This document shows positions 17,484 through 26,694 of a stretch of DNA of 38,268 nucleotides, one piece after another; position 1 is the stretch's first letter; every line of letters begins with the position of its first letter. Position numbers and translations under genes: made by a program. The notes beneath the pieces are model-generated. The model was not told the DNA's origin. It saw nothing but the letters and a program-made list of their open reading frames with translations, and did not search any database. This DNA is from a delta proteobacterium NaphS2 (GTDB lineage: Bacteria > Desulfobacterota > DSM-4660 > Desulfatiglandales > Desulfatiglandaceae). Location of the stretch: positions 1 through 38,268 of the forward strand of contig ADZZ01000236.1 of the NCBI GenBank assembly GCA_000179315.1. The letters are read 5' to 3'.

Positions 17484-18806
17484 CTACTTCGAAAGATCTT
17501 CCACACCCTTTAAAACCGTATCAAAAAGCGCCTCTGTGTCCTCTTTTTCGAGACAGGAGAAGGCCACGCGAAGGTCGGTTTCGCCCAGGGCAATGAGCCC
17601 CACGCCGTATTTGTTCAGCAAATGAACCCGCAGCGGTTCCGCATGAACGGTTTTCAATTTCAGGCACATGAAATAGCCGGAATTAAAGGGATACGCATCC
17701 CAGGCCTCAGCGTATTTCGCATTGGAGAGAACGCGTTTTACTTCCGCGGCCCTATCCCTCATGATCTCAAATTTTTCCTTTTTTTCGGCCAGGTAGGCAT
17801 CCGATTGCAGCGATTTGAGGACCAGTTCCTGGCTTAAGTGCGACGCATTGGATATGGATCCCCTGACCGCCCCCGCCGTCTTTTTTTCCAGCGCATCATA
17901 AAAGAGCCGTGATTCCCCTTTGACCGGACAACCGTAGGTGACAAAGCCAACCCGCAATCCCCAGACAAAGTTTTCTTTGGTGGCGCCGTCCAGTTTGACC
18001 GCCAATAGATTTGGATTGCGATCCATTAGCAGGGTGAAAATGGATTCCTTCATGGCGCCATCCTCATAGAAAAGGCCGAAATAGGCGTCATCCAGAAATA
18101 CTACCACCTGGGTCCCCGCTTCAGCCACGTTTTCAAGAATTTCCGCGATGCCGTTCGCCTCTTTCGATGAAATGGTATATCCGGTGGGATTATTAGGAAA
18201 ATTGAGGATCACAATGATCTTTTTCCGTTCTTTGGCCTCGTTTTCAACGGCCGTTTTAAAGGCATTCATGTTGAAGCCGCCGTTTGCATCAAAAAAGGTG
18301 TAATTCCTGATAACGGCACCTTTTCTGACACCGAAAATGAGATTGTAATTGCCCCACATTTTATCGGGCAGCAAAATGACGTCCCCGGGATCTACCCACA
18401 TATCCGAAGCAACGCTCAGTGCATGGGTGATGGCGTTGCAGGTCACCGGCAGGCTGATATCCTTTCCTTTCAGTGAAGGGTTCTTACGATAAATCTCTTC
18501 TTTCCATGCCCCACGAAGGGGCAGGATGCCGAAAGAAGGCGCATAGGTGAGGGCTTCCGTGGGTGTAATGTCATTGAGCATGGCCATGATGGAAGGTAGA
18601 AACATGGTATTCCCTTTTTCCGTTGCCATGCCGATGGTTGCGTTGAATTTGTGCGCCTTTTCCTTTGCTTCGGCGCTCTGTGAGAGGATGCCTTTCGGGA
18701 AAAAGAGGTTTTTGCCTACGGCGGAAAGCATGTCAAAAACGTTGGGATTGCCGTTTTCTATGATCTCGTTTAATTCTATTGCGATGGGGTTCATCTCCAT
18801 GTTCAT
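17484..18806 (-). CDS. Class I/II pyridoxal-phosphate aminotransferase
   Basis: PLP-dependent enzyme of fold type I, 440 aa. Recognisable blocks are NFPNNPTGYTIS (the substrate-carboxylate and ring Asn region), FLDDAYFGLFYE with the pyridine-N Asp, and VKLDGATKENFVWGLRVGF, where the Schiff-base Lys is expected in GATKEN. The final Arg for the alpha-carboxylate lies in LRVAFSCLEKED. Substrate specificity is open; similar proteins are annotated as aspartate-type or general aminotransferases. The ATG at 18806 has AAGGAG five or so bases upstream. It is a single gene between convergent and co-directional neighbours. Confidence 0.9.
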   Translation of the reverse strand: MNMEMNPIAIELNEIIENGNPNVFDMLSAVGKNLFFPKGILSQSAEAKEKAHKFNATIGMATEKGNTMFLPSIMAMLNDITPTEALTYAPSFGILPLRGAWKEEIYRKNPSLKGKDISLPVTCNAITHALSVASDMWVDPGDVILLPDKMWGNYNLIFGVRKGAVIRNYTFFDANGGFNMNAFKTAVENEAKERKKIIVILNFPNNPTGYTISSKEANGIAEILENVAEAGTQVVVFLDDAYFGLFYEDGAMKESIFTLLMDRNPNLLAVKLDGATKENFVWGLRVGFVTYGCPVKGESRLFYDALEKKTAGAVRGSISNASHLSQELVLKSLQSDAYLAEKKEKFEIMRDRAAEVKRVLSNAKYAEAWDAYPFNSGYFMCLKLKTVHAEPLRVHLLNKYGVGLIALGETDLRVAFSCLEKEDTEALFDTVLKGVEDLSK

Positions 18807-18916
18807 TGCTCCTTGGTATTCTCAAATAAGAAAATTCTTTTGATGCATTGTTAACCGGCAATTTCCGACTTTGTCAAGCAAATTGCCATGCTTTCAGGAG
18901 CTGTTTTCGGATAATG

Positions 18917-19435
18917 TCAATTCTGCCGGATGTCCACGGTAATTCGTTGTCGCATTTGACGCTCCCCCTGATAAATGACCAGATCAATGGTGTTTTCTCC
19001 CTGTGGCAGGGGTCCCGGGTACAGCCCGCGCCCCTCGCCGTCCAGGATCTGTTCCCGTATGGGTGCAAAAGCGACCAGATTGAGGGGGAAAACTTCTCTG
19101 GTGAACGTGCCGTCTGCCGGTATAAGGGCAGGTGGAATTGATTCCTTGATGGTTGCAGGATCAATGCCGGGGAACACAACCGGCCCGTAGGATTTCCCGT
19201 CACAGAGATACCTTGTCTTATTCCAGTCGATTTTCAGCGTTTGGTTGGTCTTGTTGTCGATGGAAAGCCTGAAAGATACAAAATTCGTTTTATCCCGCTT
19301 AAGGGGTGTCAACTGTGCGCTGAAATCAGCATTTTGAACCTGCCGGGTCGGCGGGACGCTGGTCCATGATTTTGTTTTTGCGGTCATACAGGCTGCCAGA
19401 AAAAACGCCATTAAAACAACGGTTCCGATTTTCAT
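18917..19435 (-). CDS. Predicted lipoprotein of unknown function
   Basis: 172-aa protein with a lipoprotein signal peptide: a hydrophobic stretch follows MKIGT and ends in the lipobox LAAC, so Cys16 is the likely lipidated residue. The mature part is beta-rich, with strand-like stretches such as FVSFRLSIDNKTNQTLKIDW and IDLVIYQGERQ near the end, suggesting an immunoglobulin-like or DUF-type fold. I do not recognise the family. The ATG has a good GGAGG RBS. It lies 21 bp after the AsmA-like gene and is probably co-transcribed with it, which hints at an envelope role. Confidence 0.7.
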   Translation of the reverse strand: MKIGTVVLMAFFLAACMTAKTKSWTSVPPTRQVQNADFSAQLTPLKRDKTNFVSFRLSIDNKTNQTLKIDWNKTRYLCDGKSYGPVVFPGIDPATIKESIPPALIPADGTFTREVFPLNLVAFAPIREQILDGEGRGLYPGPLPQGENTIDLVIYQGERQMRQRITVDIRQN

Positions 19436-19456
19436 TGTTTTCCTCCGGAAAAATGT

Positions 19457-22400
19457 TTACCAAAAAAAGGATTCATCTTCTTTGTTTTCGGTTTTATCTC
19501 CCTTGCCCACCATGGGTTTAACGATTCTGACCGGTGTTTTAAGGGTCCTTTTCAGCATTCCCCATACGCCGGATGTGATTTCCGAAAAGGGTAGGATTTT
19601 CACCTTGGGATCTTCGAAAGAACCGTCGATCTTTACGGGAACGGAAATCAGTGTGCCGCCCAGGATATACCCTGCAACCGGAATGAGTTTGATCAGGCGG
19701 TCCGTCAGCGTAAAGGGTGACGCCAGCATTTTGATGTCCGGCTGTTTATTGAGCAGGTCTACGTCACCGTTAAAGACAAGGTTCAAAGCGGAACTGTTCA
19801 TGAGACCTTCTTGCAGCTGAATCTTACCATCTTTCAGGTTGCCCCTCACCTGCAGCAAATCATAGGAAAGCCCTTCGTTTTCCAGACTCGGAAGCCTGCC
19901 TTTGAAAATATCCGTGACGTTCAGGACTGCCAAAACCCGTGCCAGCGCCGGATCCTGTTTAACGCTGCCGTCGACGGCGGAAAAAAGAATGGGTCCTTCA
20001 AGTTTCCTGGGGAGAGCATCCCATTTTCCCCTGGCGGTGATTTTGGCTTCCAGATCAAATGTGCCCTCGGCGTCGATCCGTCTTTCGGTAAGGCAAGTGA
20101 TACTTTGATTTAATCCTTCTTTTTCAGCTTTCAATCGAAAGTCCAAATCGATATCATTCTGTTTCAGCCACAGGTAGCCCGGTGAAGAAATCCCGCATAA
20201 AGCGGCATTTTCCACTGAGATCCGGATGCTTTCAGGCATAATGGAGACTTCTCCCTGAAATGGGTGCCAGGTAAAACCGCCGACACTCAAGCTGTCCCAC
20301 ATGAGATGGGCTGTTCCTTGAATGGGAAAATGCCACGGTTTTTCGTTATCCCCATTGGCGGTTTTGCCGTTCGATTTTGTCAGGAACTCCAGGGCATTGT
20401 CAAGGTCAACGTGGTCTGTGGTGATATCTACATCAAATCTGGGGTCATCCGTGGCCAGATCAGCGCTGCCGCGCATGAAAAGTTTGTTTTGATGCAGAAG
20501 CATTTGAAGCGAATCGACAAGAAGTTGTTGGCCTTCTGCACGCAGAGAAAGATCCACAATCATGGCGGGAAATGGTATTCCGTAAATGGAAATGTCGTTA
20601 CCCCTTAAAAATCCTTCAGCCGATGCGGCATATGACTGCATGGGCAGCATCCGGGCGGAAATGTCGCCCTCGATCAAGCCGTCCAGAAAAGGATTTTTAA
20701 GGAACATACCGTCCAGGGTGGATTTCATGATTTTCCCGGAAAAACTGACATCCACCAACGCTTCGTGGGCCAGCATATTGAAAGAGGCCCTCTCCGCACC
20801 ATCCTCCAATGTCAGCTCTCGAATATTCAACTTCCCCGGTCCATGGGAAACATTTACGGAAACGCTCGGCCCTTTGGGGAAAAGCAGTTTTCCCGCCAGA
20901 ATTATGCCGTTATCTTTCGTCCAGACGATATGTCCCGATCGCACTTTTAACGGGGTTTGCAGTCGGAAATCATCGGGCAGTTTCAACTTGTCATGGAGAT
21001 AATCGATACTTTGAGCCCCGAAGGTTCCTGCGAGATAGGTTTCACAACGATTTATTCCCTTCCGGGGACTCGCCACGGTGCCTGTCATATTGAAACGGGA
21101 ATTCAGGATGTCGATTTCGGCAGCACGCACGCGGATGGCTTCCGGCGTGACATGCATGCGGGCCTTGGGTACCATGAGAGGCCCCGGTAAAAGCGATGTG
21201 TTCAGAAACACCTTCTCCATTTCCAGATCTGCCTGGTAATGCCATGTGGCGGGGTCTTTGAGGGGACCTTTCAGGTTTAAACCGTGAAAGGTAAGCTTTC
21301 CCTTGAGGTTTTCGAGATTTTTCAACCATCTCTCCGAGGTATCCAAATTCCCAATGAATGGATGAAGCTCTTCAAGCAAAACCGTAGCCTTTGAAGCGGC
21401 AATCTCCATCCTCGGTTCATCCCCCCAGTTCAATGCGCCGGACGAAACAAAGAACCGGGACCCGCCAACTGTTCCCGCCACATCGGTTAGTTGAACATGA
21501 TGCTGACGGTAGTGGATTTTGCCCTCGGAAATTGTCATGGGCAGCGGCAGGGACTGATAGACGGCTTTAAGACGACAGGCTGAACAATCCACATTCACTT
21601 GAAGGGCATTTTCCCTTTCAGCCAGTTGAAGCCTTGCCGTGGCCTGACCCGCCACCGACTGAATGCGTTTCAATTGTTGCGAAAATGTGCCCTTCGGTAC
21701 GATTTGTTTCAAGATCCCATGGGCTTCTTGCAGATCCGCGTCAAGTTGAATGTCCAGGTTGAAGGGTGCTGTTCCATCGGAAAGAGATACATTAAAGATA
21801 CCTCGGTTTCCACTGATTTTATTTAGTTTTGCCTGAAGTCCATGACCGATGAGGGTTCCGTTTGAGATCAAAGCGCTTCCCGCCACATCCCTGAGATCAA
21901 GTTTGGGGTGGGGCAGTGAAATCCTCCCTTCCTGCATGATGCCTTTGATGGTGTAGACGTTCAGATTGCCCAGATCCGCCAGGGATTTTCCTTTTGTGTC
22001 CACCCATATGGAAGGGAGCGTTCCGCCCTTGACGATATCGAAAACATCCTGAACACCCGCAATGTCTCCCGCAAGACCCAGGGCGCATGATCGAACCGCT
22101 GAAACGTCCACATTTTTTCCTTCAAGGTGAAGGCTGACCATGGGTGTATTCTTTTCATCTTTAAAAACCCCGGACAGGCGCATCGGGGGATACGCCAGGG
22201 TCATGTCAGACAAAGCTGCCGTTAGCGAATCGTTGTTGAACTGCATGTTGCCCTGGATTTGAGCACCCTTCACGGTAATTTTGCGTTGGTCCCGAGATAA
22301 CCCCATTGAAGGGGCGGACAAATTTATATGGGCTTTCAGGCTGTTCAACCCGGCACCTTCAAATTTTGTCTGAAGGTCTATGAGACCATCTTCCAGGCGC

Positions 22401-23119
22401 AGGGCGTTGCCGTCTTGGAGGTTACCTGTTAATTGGCCGGGTTTAAGACCGGAAAGGGTGAGGGCTCCGTTTGTTTTATAAGATGTAAGTTCCATCCGGG
22501 CCTTGAGATTCAACTTTTGAAAAAAGTTGGAAGTGCAGTCCATTTCCAGGATCAAATTACCTTTTGCGTGCTTTGCCGAGAGGCTTATATTATTGAACCG
22601 AAACGACTGGTTTTTCCCGATGGTAAGATCAAGAAGACCCTCCTCAACCTGGATCATAAGGCCATCGGTTTCGTCAATCAAGTCACGCAACCCCTGGTTC
22701 ATTTCGAATTTTCCATTGGTTATGGGAAACGGGGCCAGCGCTTGGCCGTTACTTCCGGCAGAATTGAGGTCAATGATGATACGGGGGGAGATGAATCGAG
22801 TATGGGATGGGCGAAATTCTCCTTTAAAGAGCGGCAGAAGCTCCGGATAGACCGATACGGATTTAAACGTAAGGCTTTTCTCTCCGGGAAAAGAACAGTT
22901 TCCTTGGTGGATAACCGCATGGGGCCGGGGGAGAAAGGAAACCGCGATTTTGCCGAAACCGCACTGCCCGCCGGTCTCCCGGTTAAAACGGGTTTCGATA
23001 TCTCTATGGATGCTATCGAGATTGATGAGCAGGGGAGCCACCAGGAGCAGCACGAAAAGCATCAGCAGCGCCATGCCTGCAATCCCCCCAATCCAATAAA
23101 AAAACTTTTTGCCGCGCAT
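19457..23119 (-). CDS. Large AsmA-like / DUF3971 envelope protein
   Basis: Predicted inner-membrane-anchored periplasmic protein of about 1220 aa in the AsmA/YhdP/TamB group, whose members bridge the periplasm and move phospholipid to the outer membrane. A single hydrophobic helix at the N-terminus (FFYWIGGIAGMALLMLFVLL) is followed by long beta-rich repeats. The C-terminal AsmA-like domain has the typical order: RKLEGPILFSAVDGSVKQ, an LAVLNVTDIFKG segment, LVFNGDVDLLN, then VAGYILGGTLISVPVKIDGSFEDPKV. I chose the ATG at 23119, which has AAGGGTG directly upstream. The frame extends back to a TTG at 23188 without a clear RBS. The downstream lipoprotein gene is probably in the same operon. Confidence 0.8.
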   Translation of the reverse strand: MRGKKFFYWIGGIAGMALLMLFVLLLVAPLLINLDSIHRDIETRFNRETGGQCGFGKIAVSFLPRPHAVIHQGNCSFPGEKSLTFKSVSVYPELLPLFKGEFRPSHTRFISPRIIIDLNSAGSNGQALAPFPITNGKFEMNQGLRDLIDETDGLMIQVEEGLLDLTIGKNQSFRFNNISLSAKHAKGNLILEMDCTSNFFQKLNLKARMELTSYKTNGALTLSGLKPGQLTGNLQDGNALRLEDGLIDLQTKFEGAGLNSLKAHINLSAPSMGLSRDQRKITVKGAQIQGNMQFNNDSLTAALSDMTLAYPPMRLSGVFKDEKNTPMVSLHLEGKNVDVSAVRSCALGLAGDIAGVQDVFDIVKGGTLPSIWVDTKGKSLADLGNLNVYTIKGIMQEGRISLPHPKLDLRDVAGSALISNGTLIGHGLQAKLNKISGNRGIFNVSLSDGTAPFNLDIQLDADLQEAHGILKQIVPKGTFSQQLKRIQSVAGQATARLQLAERENALQVNVDCSACRLKAVYQSLPLPMTISEGKIHYRQHHVQLTDVAGTVGGSRFFVSSGALNWGDEPRMEIAASKATVLLEELHPFIGNLDTSERWLKNLENLKGKLTFHGLNLKGPLKDPATWHYQADLEMEKVFLNTSLLPGPLMVPKARMHVTPEAIRVRAAEIDILNSRFNMTGTVASPRKGINRCETYLAGTFGAQSIDYLHDKLKLPDDFRLQTPLKVRSGHIVWTKDNGIILAGKLLFPKGPSVSVNVSHGPGKLNIRELTLEDGAERASFNMLAHEALVDVSFSGKIMKSTLDGMFLKNPFLDGLIEGDISARMLPMQSYAASAEGFLRGNDISIYGIPFPAMIVDLSLRAEGQQLLVDSLQMLLHQNKLFMRGSADLATDDPRFDVDITTDHVDLDNALEFLTKSNGKTANGDNEKPWHFPIQGTAHLMWDSLSVGGFTWHPFQGEVSIMPESIRISVENAALCGISSPGYLWLKQNDIDLDFRLKAEKEGLNQSITCLTERRIDAEGTFDLEAKITARGKWDALPRKLEGPILFSAVDGSVKQDPALARVLAVLNVTDIFKGRLPSLENEGLSYDLLQVRGNLKDGKIQLQEGLMNSSALNLVFNGDVDLLNKQPDIKMLASPFTLTDRLIKLIPVAGYILGGTLISVPVKIDGSFEDPKVKILPFSEITSGVWGMLKRTLKTPVRIVKPMVGKGDKTENKEDESFFW

Positions 23120-23312
23120 CACCCTTGCCGAATTTCTCTGAAACAGATAAAATTTTTTGAATTTCCAATTTTCATAGATGATATTCAAATGGGTGAAAAA
23201 GTCAAAAGAAACCCCTTTTCATTTCTTTGGCACCGGAATTTTGCACAAAAAGGTTGCGGCTCCAATGAAGAATATTCTAACATAGATTAATGTGCTGGAA
23301 AGGAAATTACCC

Positions 23313-24110
23313 ATGATATGGAGAATCTTTAGGACAAAAATGCTTATCGTTATGAGCTGTATAGTGGTTCTGTGCGCAAGTTTGATGACGGCGACGGCTG
23401 CCGACGAGACCGATACGGTCACCGTTTTTGCAGCGGCGTCAACCACCAATGCTATGTCCGATATCGGGCAACGTTATATGGCGCAACAAAATGACAAAAT
23501 CCGTTTTTCTTTTGCTGCATCTTCCACGTTGGCCAAGCAGATTGACAATGGTGCTCCCGCGGACATCTATGTTTCCGCCAACGTAAAATGGATGGACTAT
23601 TTGACAAACAAAAGAATGATTTTACCGAATAGCCGTGTTGATTTGCTGGGAAACCGTATTGTATTGATTGTACCCTCCCAAAGTGCTTTGAAACACATCG
23701 ATATAAAACCCGATTTTCCGCTGGCAAGCTATCTGGGTGACGGTCGGCTCGCCATGGGGGATCCGGACCATGTACCGGCAGGGATGTATGGCAAAGAGGC
23801 CTTGAAGCGGCTGAAAGTATGGCAGCAGGTAAAAAATAAAGTGGCGGGAATGAAGGATGTGCGGGCCGCACTTATGATGGTTGAGCGCGGCGAGGTTCCC
23901 TTGGGATTGGTCTATTCAACAGATGCCGCCATCTCTTCAAAGGTTCGCATTGTCGGGGTGTTTCCGTCTGGAACACATTCTCCTATTATTTACCCCGTCG
24001 CCATTGTCGAAAATCATGGAAGACCGTCGGTGGAGCGTTTTATGGCTTTTTTGAAATCCGACGCAGCAAGAACGGTTTTTGAAAAATACGGATTCAGCGT
24101 GCGGGAATAA
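23313..24110 (+). CDS. modA: Molybdate ABC transporter, periplasmic substrate-binding protein
   Basis: Periplasmic binding protein for molybdate/tungstate. A signal peptide (hydrophobic MLIVMSCIVVLCASLMTATAA) is followed by VTVFAAASTTNAMSDIG, the classical ModA N-terminus with the oxyanion-binding Ser/Ala residues. FSFAASSTLAKQIDNGAPADIYVSAN and MGDPDHVPAGMYGKEAL are further ligand-loop motifs. The start is the ATG at 23313 with GGAAAGGA 7 bases before it; a GTG at 23292 is in frame but less likely. It lies 2 bp before modB in one operon. Molybdenum or tungsten supply suits an anaerobe with formate dehydrogenases. No ModE-type operator was found. Confidence 0.95.
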   Translation: MIWRIFRTKMLIVMSCIVVLCASLMTATAADETDTVTVFAAASTTNAMSDIGQRYMAQQNDKIRFSFAASSTLAKQIDNGAPADIYVSANVKWMDYLTNKRMILPNSRVDLLGNRIVLIVPSQSALKHIDIKPDFPLASYLGDGRLAMGDPDHVPAGMYGKEALKRLKVWQQVKNKVAGMKDVRAALMMVERGEVPLGLVYSTDAAISSKVRIVGVFPSGTHSPIIYPVAIVENHGRPSVERFMAFLKSDAARTVFEKYGFSVRE

Positions 24111-24112
24111 AC

Positions 24113-24805
24113 ATGCCGGGGCTGACGTCCATGGAGTGGGAGGCGCTTCGCCTCAGCCTCCGAATATCTTTTTGGGCCGTTGCCGTAAGCATGCCTTTCG
24201 GTATTCTGGTTGCCTGGATTCTTGCGAGATTGCGTTTCCCCGGCAAAAGCATTTTTGACGGCATCGTTCACCTGCCCCTGGTGCTTCCGCCGGTGGTGAC
24301 GGGGTATGTCCTTCTGGTGCTTTTCGGGCGTAAAGGTCCTCTCGGGGCTTTTTTGCAGGACCACCTGGGCGTGACGCTGGCATTTAACTGGAAAGGGGCC
24401 GCGCTGGCGGCGGCCGTCATGGCGTTTCCCCTTTTGGTGCGGGCGGTGCGGCTGTCCATGGAAAGCGTGGATCAGGAGCTTGAAGCGGCGGCGCGCACAC
24501 TGGGCGCAGGGCCGTTGCGTGTCTTTTTCACGGTGACGCTTCCCCTGGTAGCGCCGGGCATCATCAGCGGCCTGATTCTGGCCTTTGCCAGGAGTCTGGG
24601 GGAATTCGGCGCCACCATTACCTTTGTTTCCAATATTCCCGGGGAGACACGCACCTTGCCGCTGGCTCTCTATACGCTGACGCAGATGCCGGACGGTGAG
24701 ACCGGCGCCATGCGGTTGTGCTTGCTGTCGGTGGGTGTGGCCATGATCGCCATGGTCCTTTCGGAAATGGCCGCGCGCAGGTTTTCCAGGCAGTTGAAGG
24801 GATAG
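24113..24805 (+). CDS. modB: Molybdate ABC transporter permease
   Basis: Inner-membrane permease of the molybdate importer, 230 aa, with about five membrane segments. The conserved LPLVLPPVVTGYVLLVLFGRKGPLG region occurs in the middle, and the cytoplasmic EAA loop (ELEAAARTLGAGPLRVFFTVTLPLVAPGI) contacts the ModC ATPase. SLGEFGATITF follows it. The ATG lies directly after the modA stop, and modC follows after 5 bp. The gene looks complete. Confidence 0.95.
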   Translation: MPGLTSMEWEALRLSLRISFWAVAVSMPFGILVAWILARLRFPGKSIFDGIVHLPLVLPPVVTGYVLLVLFGRKGPLGAFLQDHLGVTLAFNWKGAALAAAVMAFPLLVRAVRLSMESVDQELEAAARTLGAGPLRVFFTVTLPLVAPGIISGLILAFARSLGEFGATITFVSNIPGETRTLPLALYTLTQMPDGETGAMRLCLLSVGVAMIAMVLSEMAARRFSRQLKG

Positions 24806-24810
24806 ATGTT

Positions 24811-25635
24811 TTGGAAATTGACGTAAAACGAAAACAGGGCAATTTCAGCATCGATGTCGCTTTTGAGGGAAACCCATCGGGCGTGACCGCCCTTTTCGGG
24901 TCTTCGGGAGCGGGGAAGACTTCCGTTGTCAATATGGTTGCCGGTCTTTCAAAACCGGATGCCGGGCGGGTGGCCATTGGCGGCCGTGTACTGTTTGATG
25001 CAAAACACCACATCAATCTCCCGCCTGAAAAGCGTCGAATCGGATACGTCTTTCAGGACGGGCGTCTTCTGCCCCATCTGTCGGTGAAAAGGAATCTTAC
25101 ATACGGCATGAATCTTACGCCCTTAAATCAGCGGTATGTGAAATTCGAGCAAGTGGTGGAACTCCTGGGTATCGGGCATCTTTTAGACCGCAGGCCGGCA
25201 AGACTTTCCGGTGGCGAAAAACAACGGGTGGCCATCGGCCGGGCGCTTTTGACCAGCCCGGCGTTGCTGCTCATGGATGAGCCCCTGGCGTCACTGGACG
25301 CGGATCGCAAAAATGAGGTTTTGCCGTTCATTACGCGATTGTCCCGCGAGTTTTCCATTCCCATTTTGTATGTTACCCATGCCGTGGACGAGATTCTCCA
25401 GCTGGCTGGCCGTGTGGTGATTCTTGAAAATGGACGGGTTCTGGCGACCGGACTTACCGAAGATATCATGGGTCGTCCGGAACTGAGCGTGACGTGGGGA
25501 AACGGCACACCTGTTTTTCCATCATCGGCGTACGTTGGTTTCCCTCTTGATGGCCGTTGTCACTTTGTAAAGGGTTGTTATCATGAGCATGCCCAGGCAG
25601 TAGATACCGAGGGAAACGGTCAATTCCACCCATGA
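24811..25635 (+). CDS. modC: Molybdate ABC transporter ATP-binding protein lacking the C-terminal MOP domain
   Basis: ATPase that drives molybdate uptake. It has Walker A (GSSGAGKTS), Q-loop (YVFQDGRLLPHLSV), signature LSGGEKQRVAIGRAL, Walker B (LLLMDEPLASLD) and the H-loop (YVTHAVDE). The start is the TTG at 24811, with GAAGGG 8 bases upstream in the end of modB. At 274 aa it is about 80 residues shorter than usual. The normal ModC TOBE/MOP molybdate-binding domain is missing, and the last 40 or so residues are encoded antisense to the 3' end of dsrP. The ATPase core is intact, so transport could still work, without regulation by the MOP domain. Confidence 0.9.
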   Translation: MEIDVKRKQGNFSIDVAFEGNPSGVTALFGSSGAGKTSVVNMVAGLSKPDAGRVAIGGRVLFDAKHHINLPPEKRRIGYVFQDGRLLPHLSVKRNLTYGMNLTPLNQRYVKFEQVVELLGIGHLLDRRPARLSGGEKQRVAIGRALLTSPALLLMDEPLASLDADRKNEVLPFITRLSREFSIPILYVTHAVDEILQLAGRVVILENGRVLATGLTEDIMGRPELSVTWGNGTPVFPSSAYVGFPLDGRCHFVKGCYHEHAQAVDTEGNGQFHP

Positions 25636-26685
25636 CGGCGGGTATTCCATGATGCGGCCGAAAACATTGGGGATAAAGGCGGCAGGTACCAGCAGAAACC
25701 CCTTGTCGATCCAGAGACCGCAGAGCGCCACAATGCAGGCGATGGATAAATGAAGATGGTTGTGTCTGACACCGGGAAACGCCAGCAGCCCGATTGCGCA
25801 CAAAATGGCGATGTTCATGAGCCAGAACCATGGTACGAAGGCGGTGTTTCCGTCAATGCCGAAGAGGAGATACCGAAAGGTTTCGCTATAGGCGGGGACA
25901 TGGCTGTAAAAGGCGGTGAAATATTCCACTGCCAGGAAGAACGCATCAATGATCAGCGCATAAAACATGATGGTCGTCAGTTTTTGAATGGCTTTTTCCC
26001 CGGCATCAAAGCTTGAAAGCCTCCCGAGCACCATCGAAAGCACGATCAGGATGGCGCATCCCGCCGCAAAAGCCGTGGTCAGAAACCGGGGCGCCATGAT
26101 GGCCGTCATCCAGAAACCTCTCCCCGGAGTCCCCGCATAGATGAACGCCGTAACCGTGTGCATGATGACGGCCCAGGGAAAGGAGATATAAATAAGGATC
26201 TTGACCCAAGGGGGAAGTACGGCGCGCCGCTTTTCAGCGCCCAAAGCGGTCCAGCCGATGATGAGGTTCAGCAGCAGGAATCCCGGGAGAAAGACAGTAT
26301 CGTAAAAGAGCATGGACCCCGGCGTGGGGTTCAGGGGCACGTTCAGGATGCGCATGGGCATGCCCACATCCGAAAAGATGAAGAGCAGGCTCATGGCGAG
26401 CGTTCCCACCGTCAAAAACTGGGAAAGGACGGTGATGGGGGAAAATGCCTTGAAATCATGAAGATAAAGGGGCAGCACCACCATGAGGACCGATGCCGCC
26501 ACACCCACCAGAAAGGTGAACTGAGAGATGTAAAAGCCCCAGGAAACATTCCGGCTCATGCCGGTGAGCCAGAGCCCTTCCTTCAGTTGATACAGATAGG
26601 CGAGGAGGCCCATACCCGTGCCTGCCGCAAGGAAAATAATCCATATCCAATAACCTTTTCCGCCGTGAAAGGCTTTTTCAATCAT
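25522..26685 (-). CDS. dsrP: DsrP, NrfD-type quinone-interacting membrane subunit
   Basis: Integral membrane subunit of the DsrMKJOP complex, of the NrfD/PsrC family, expected to exchange electrons with menaquinone. The 387-aa protein has about ten hydrophobic segments. It starts with KGYWIWIIFLAAGTGMGLLAYLYQLKEGL and has typical features such as GFYISQFTF, a WVKILIYISFPWAVIMHTVTAF region and GIDGNTAFVPWFW. The gene is last in the operon, 9 bp after dsrO. Its 3' end overlaps that of modC by 114 bp in the opposite direction. Confidence 0.93.
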   Translation of the reverse strand: MIEKAFHGGKGYWIWIIFLAAGTGMGLLAYLYQLKEGLWLTGMSRNVSWGFYISQFTFLVGVAASVLMVVLPLYLHDFKAFSPITVLSQFLTVGTLAMSLLFIFSDVGMPMRILNVPLNPTPGSMLFYDTVFLPGFLLLNLIIGWTALGAEKRRAVLPPWVKILIYISFPWAVIMHTVTAFIYAGTPGRGFWMTAIMAPRFLTTAFAAGCAILIVLSMVLGRLSSFDAGEKAIQKLTTIMFYALIIDAFFLAVEYFTAFYSHVPAYSETFRYLLFGIDGNTAFVPWFWLMNIAILCAIGLLAFPGVRHNHLHLSIACIVALCGLWIDKGFLLVPAAFIPNVFGRIMEYPPSWVELTVSLGIYCLGMLMITTLYKVTTAIKRETNVRR

Positions 26686-26694
26686 AGAAAGGCC

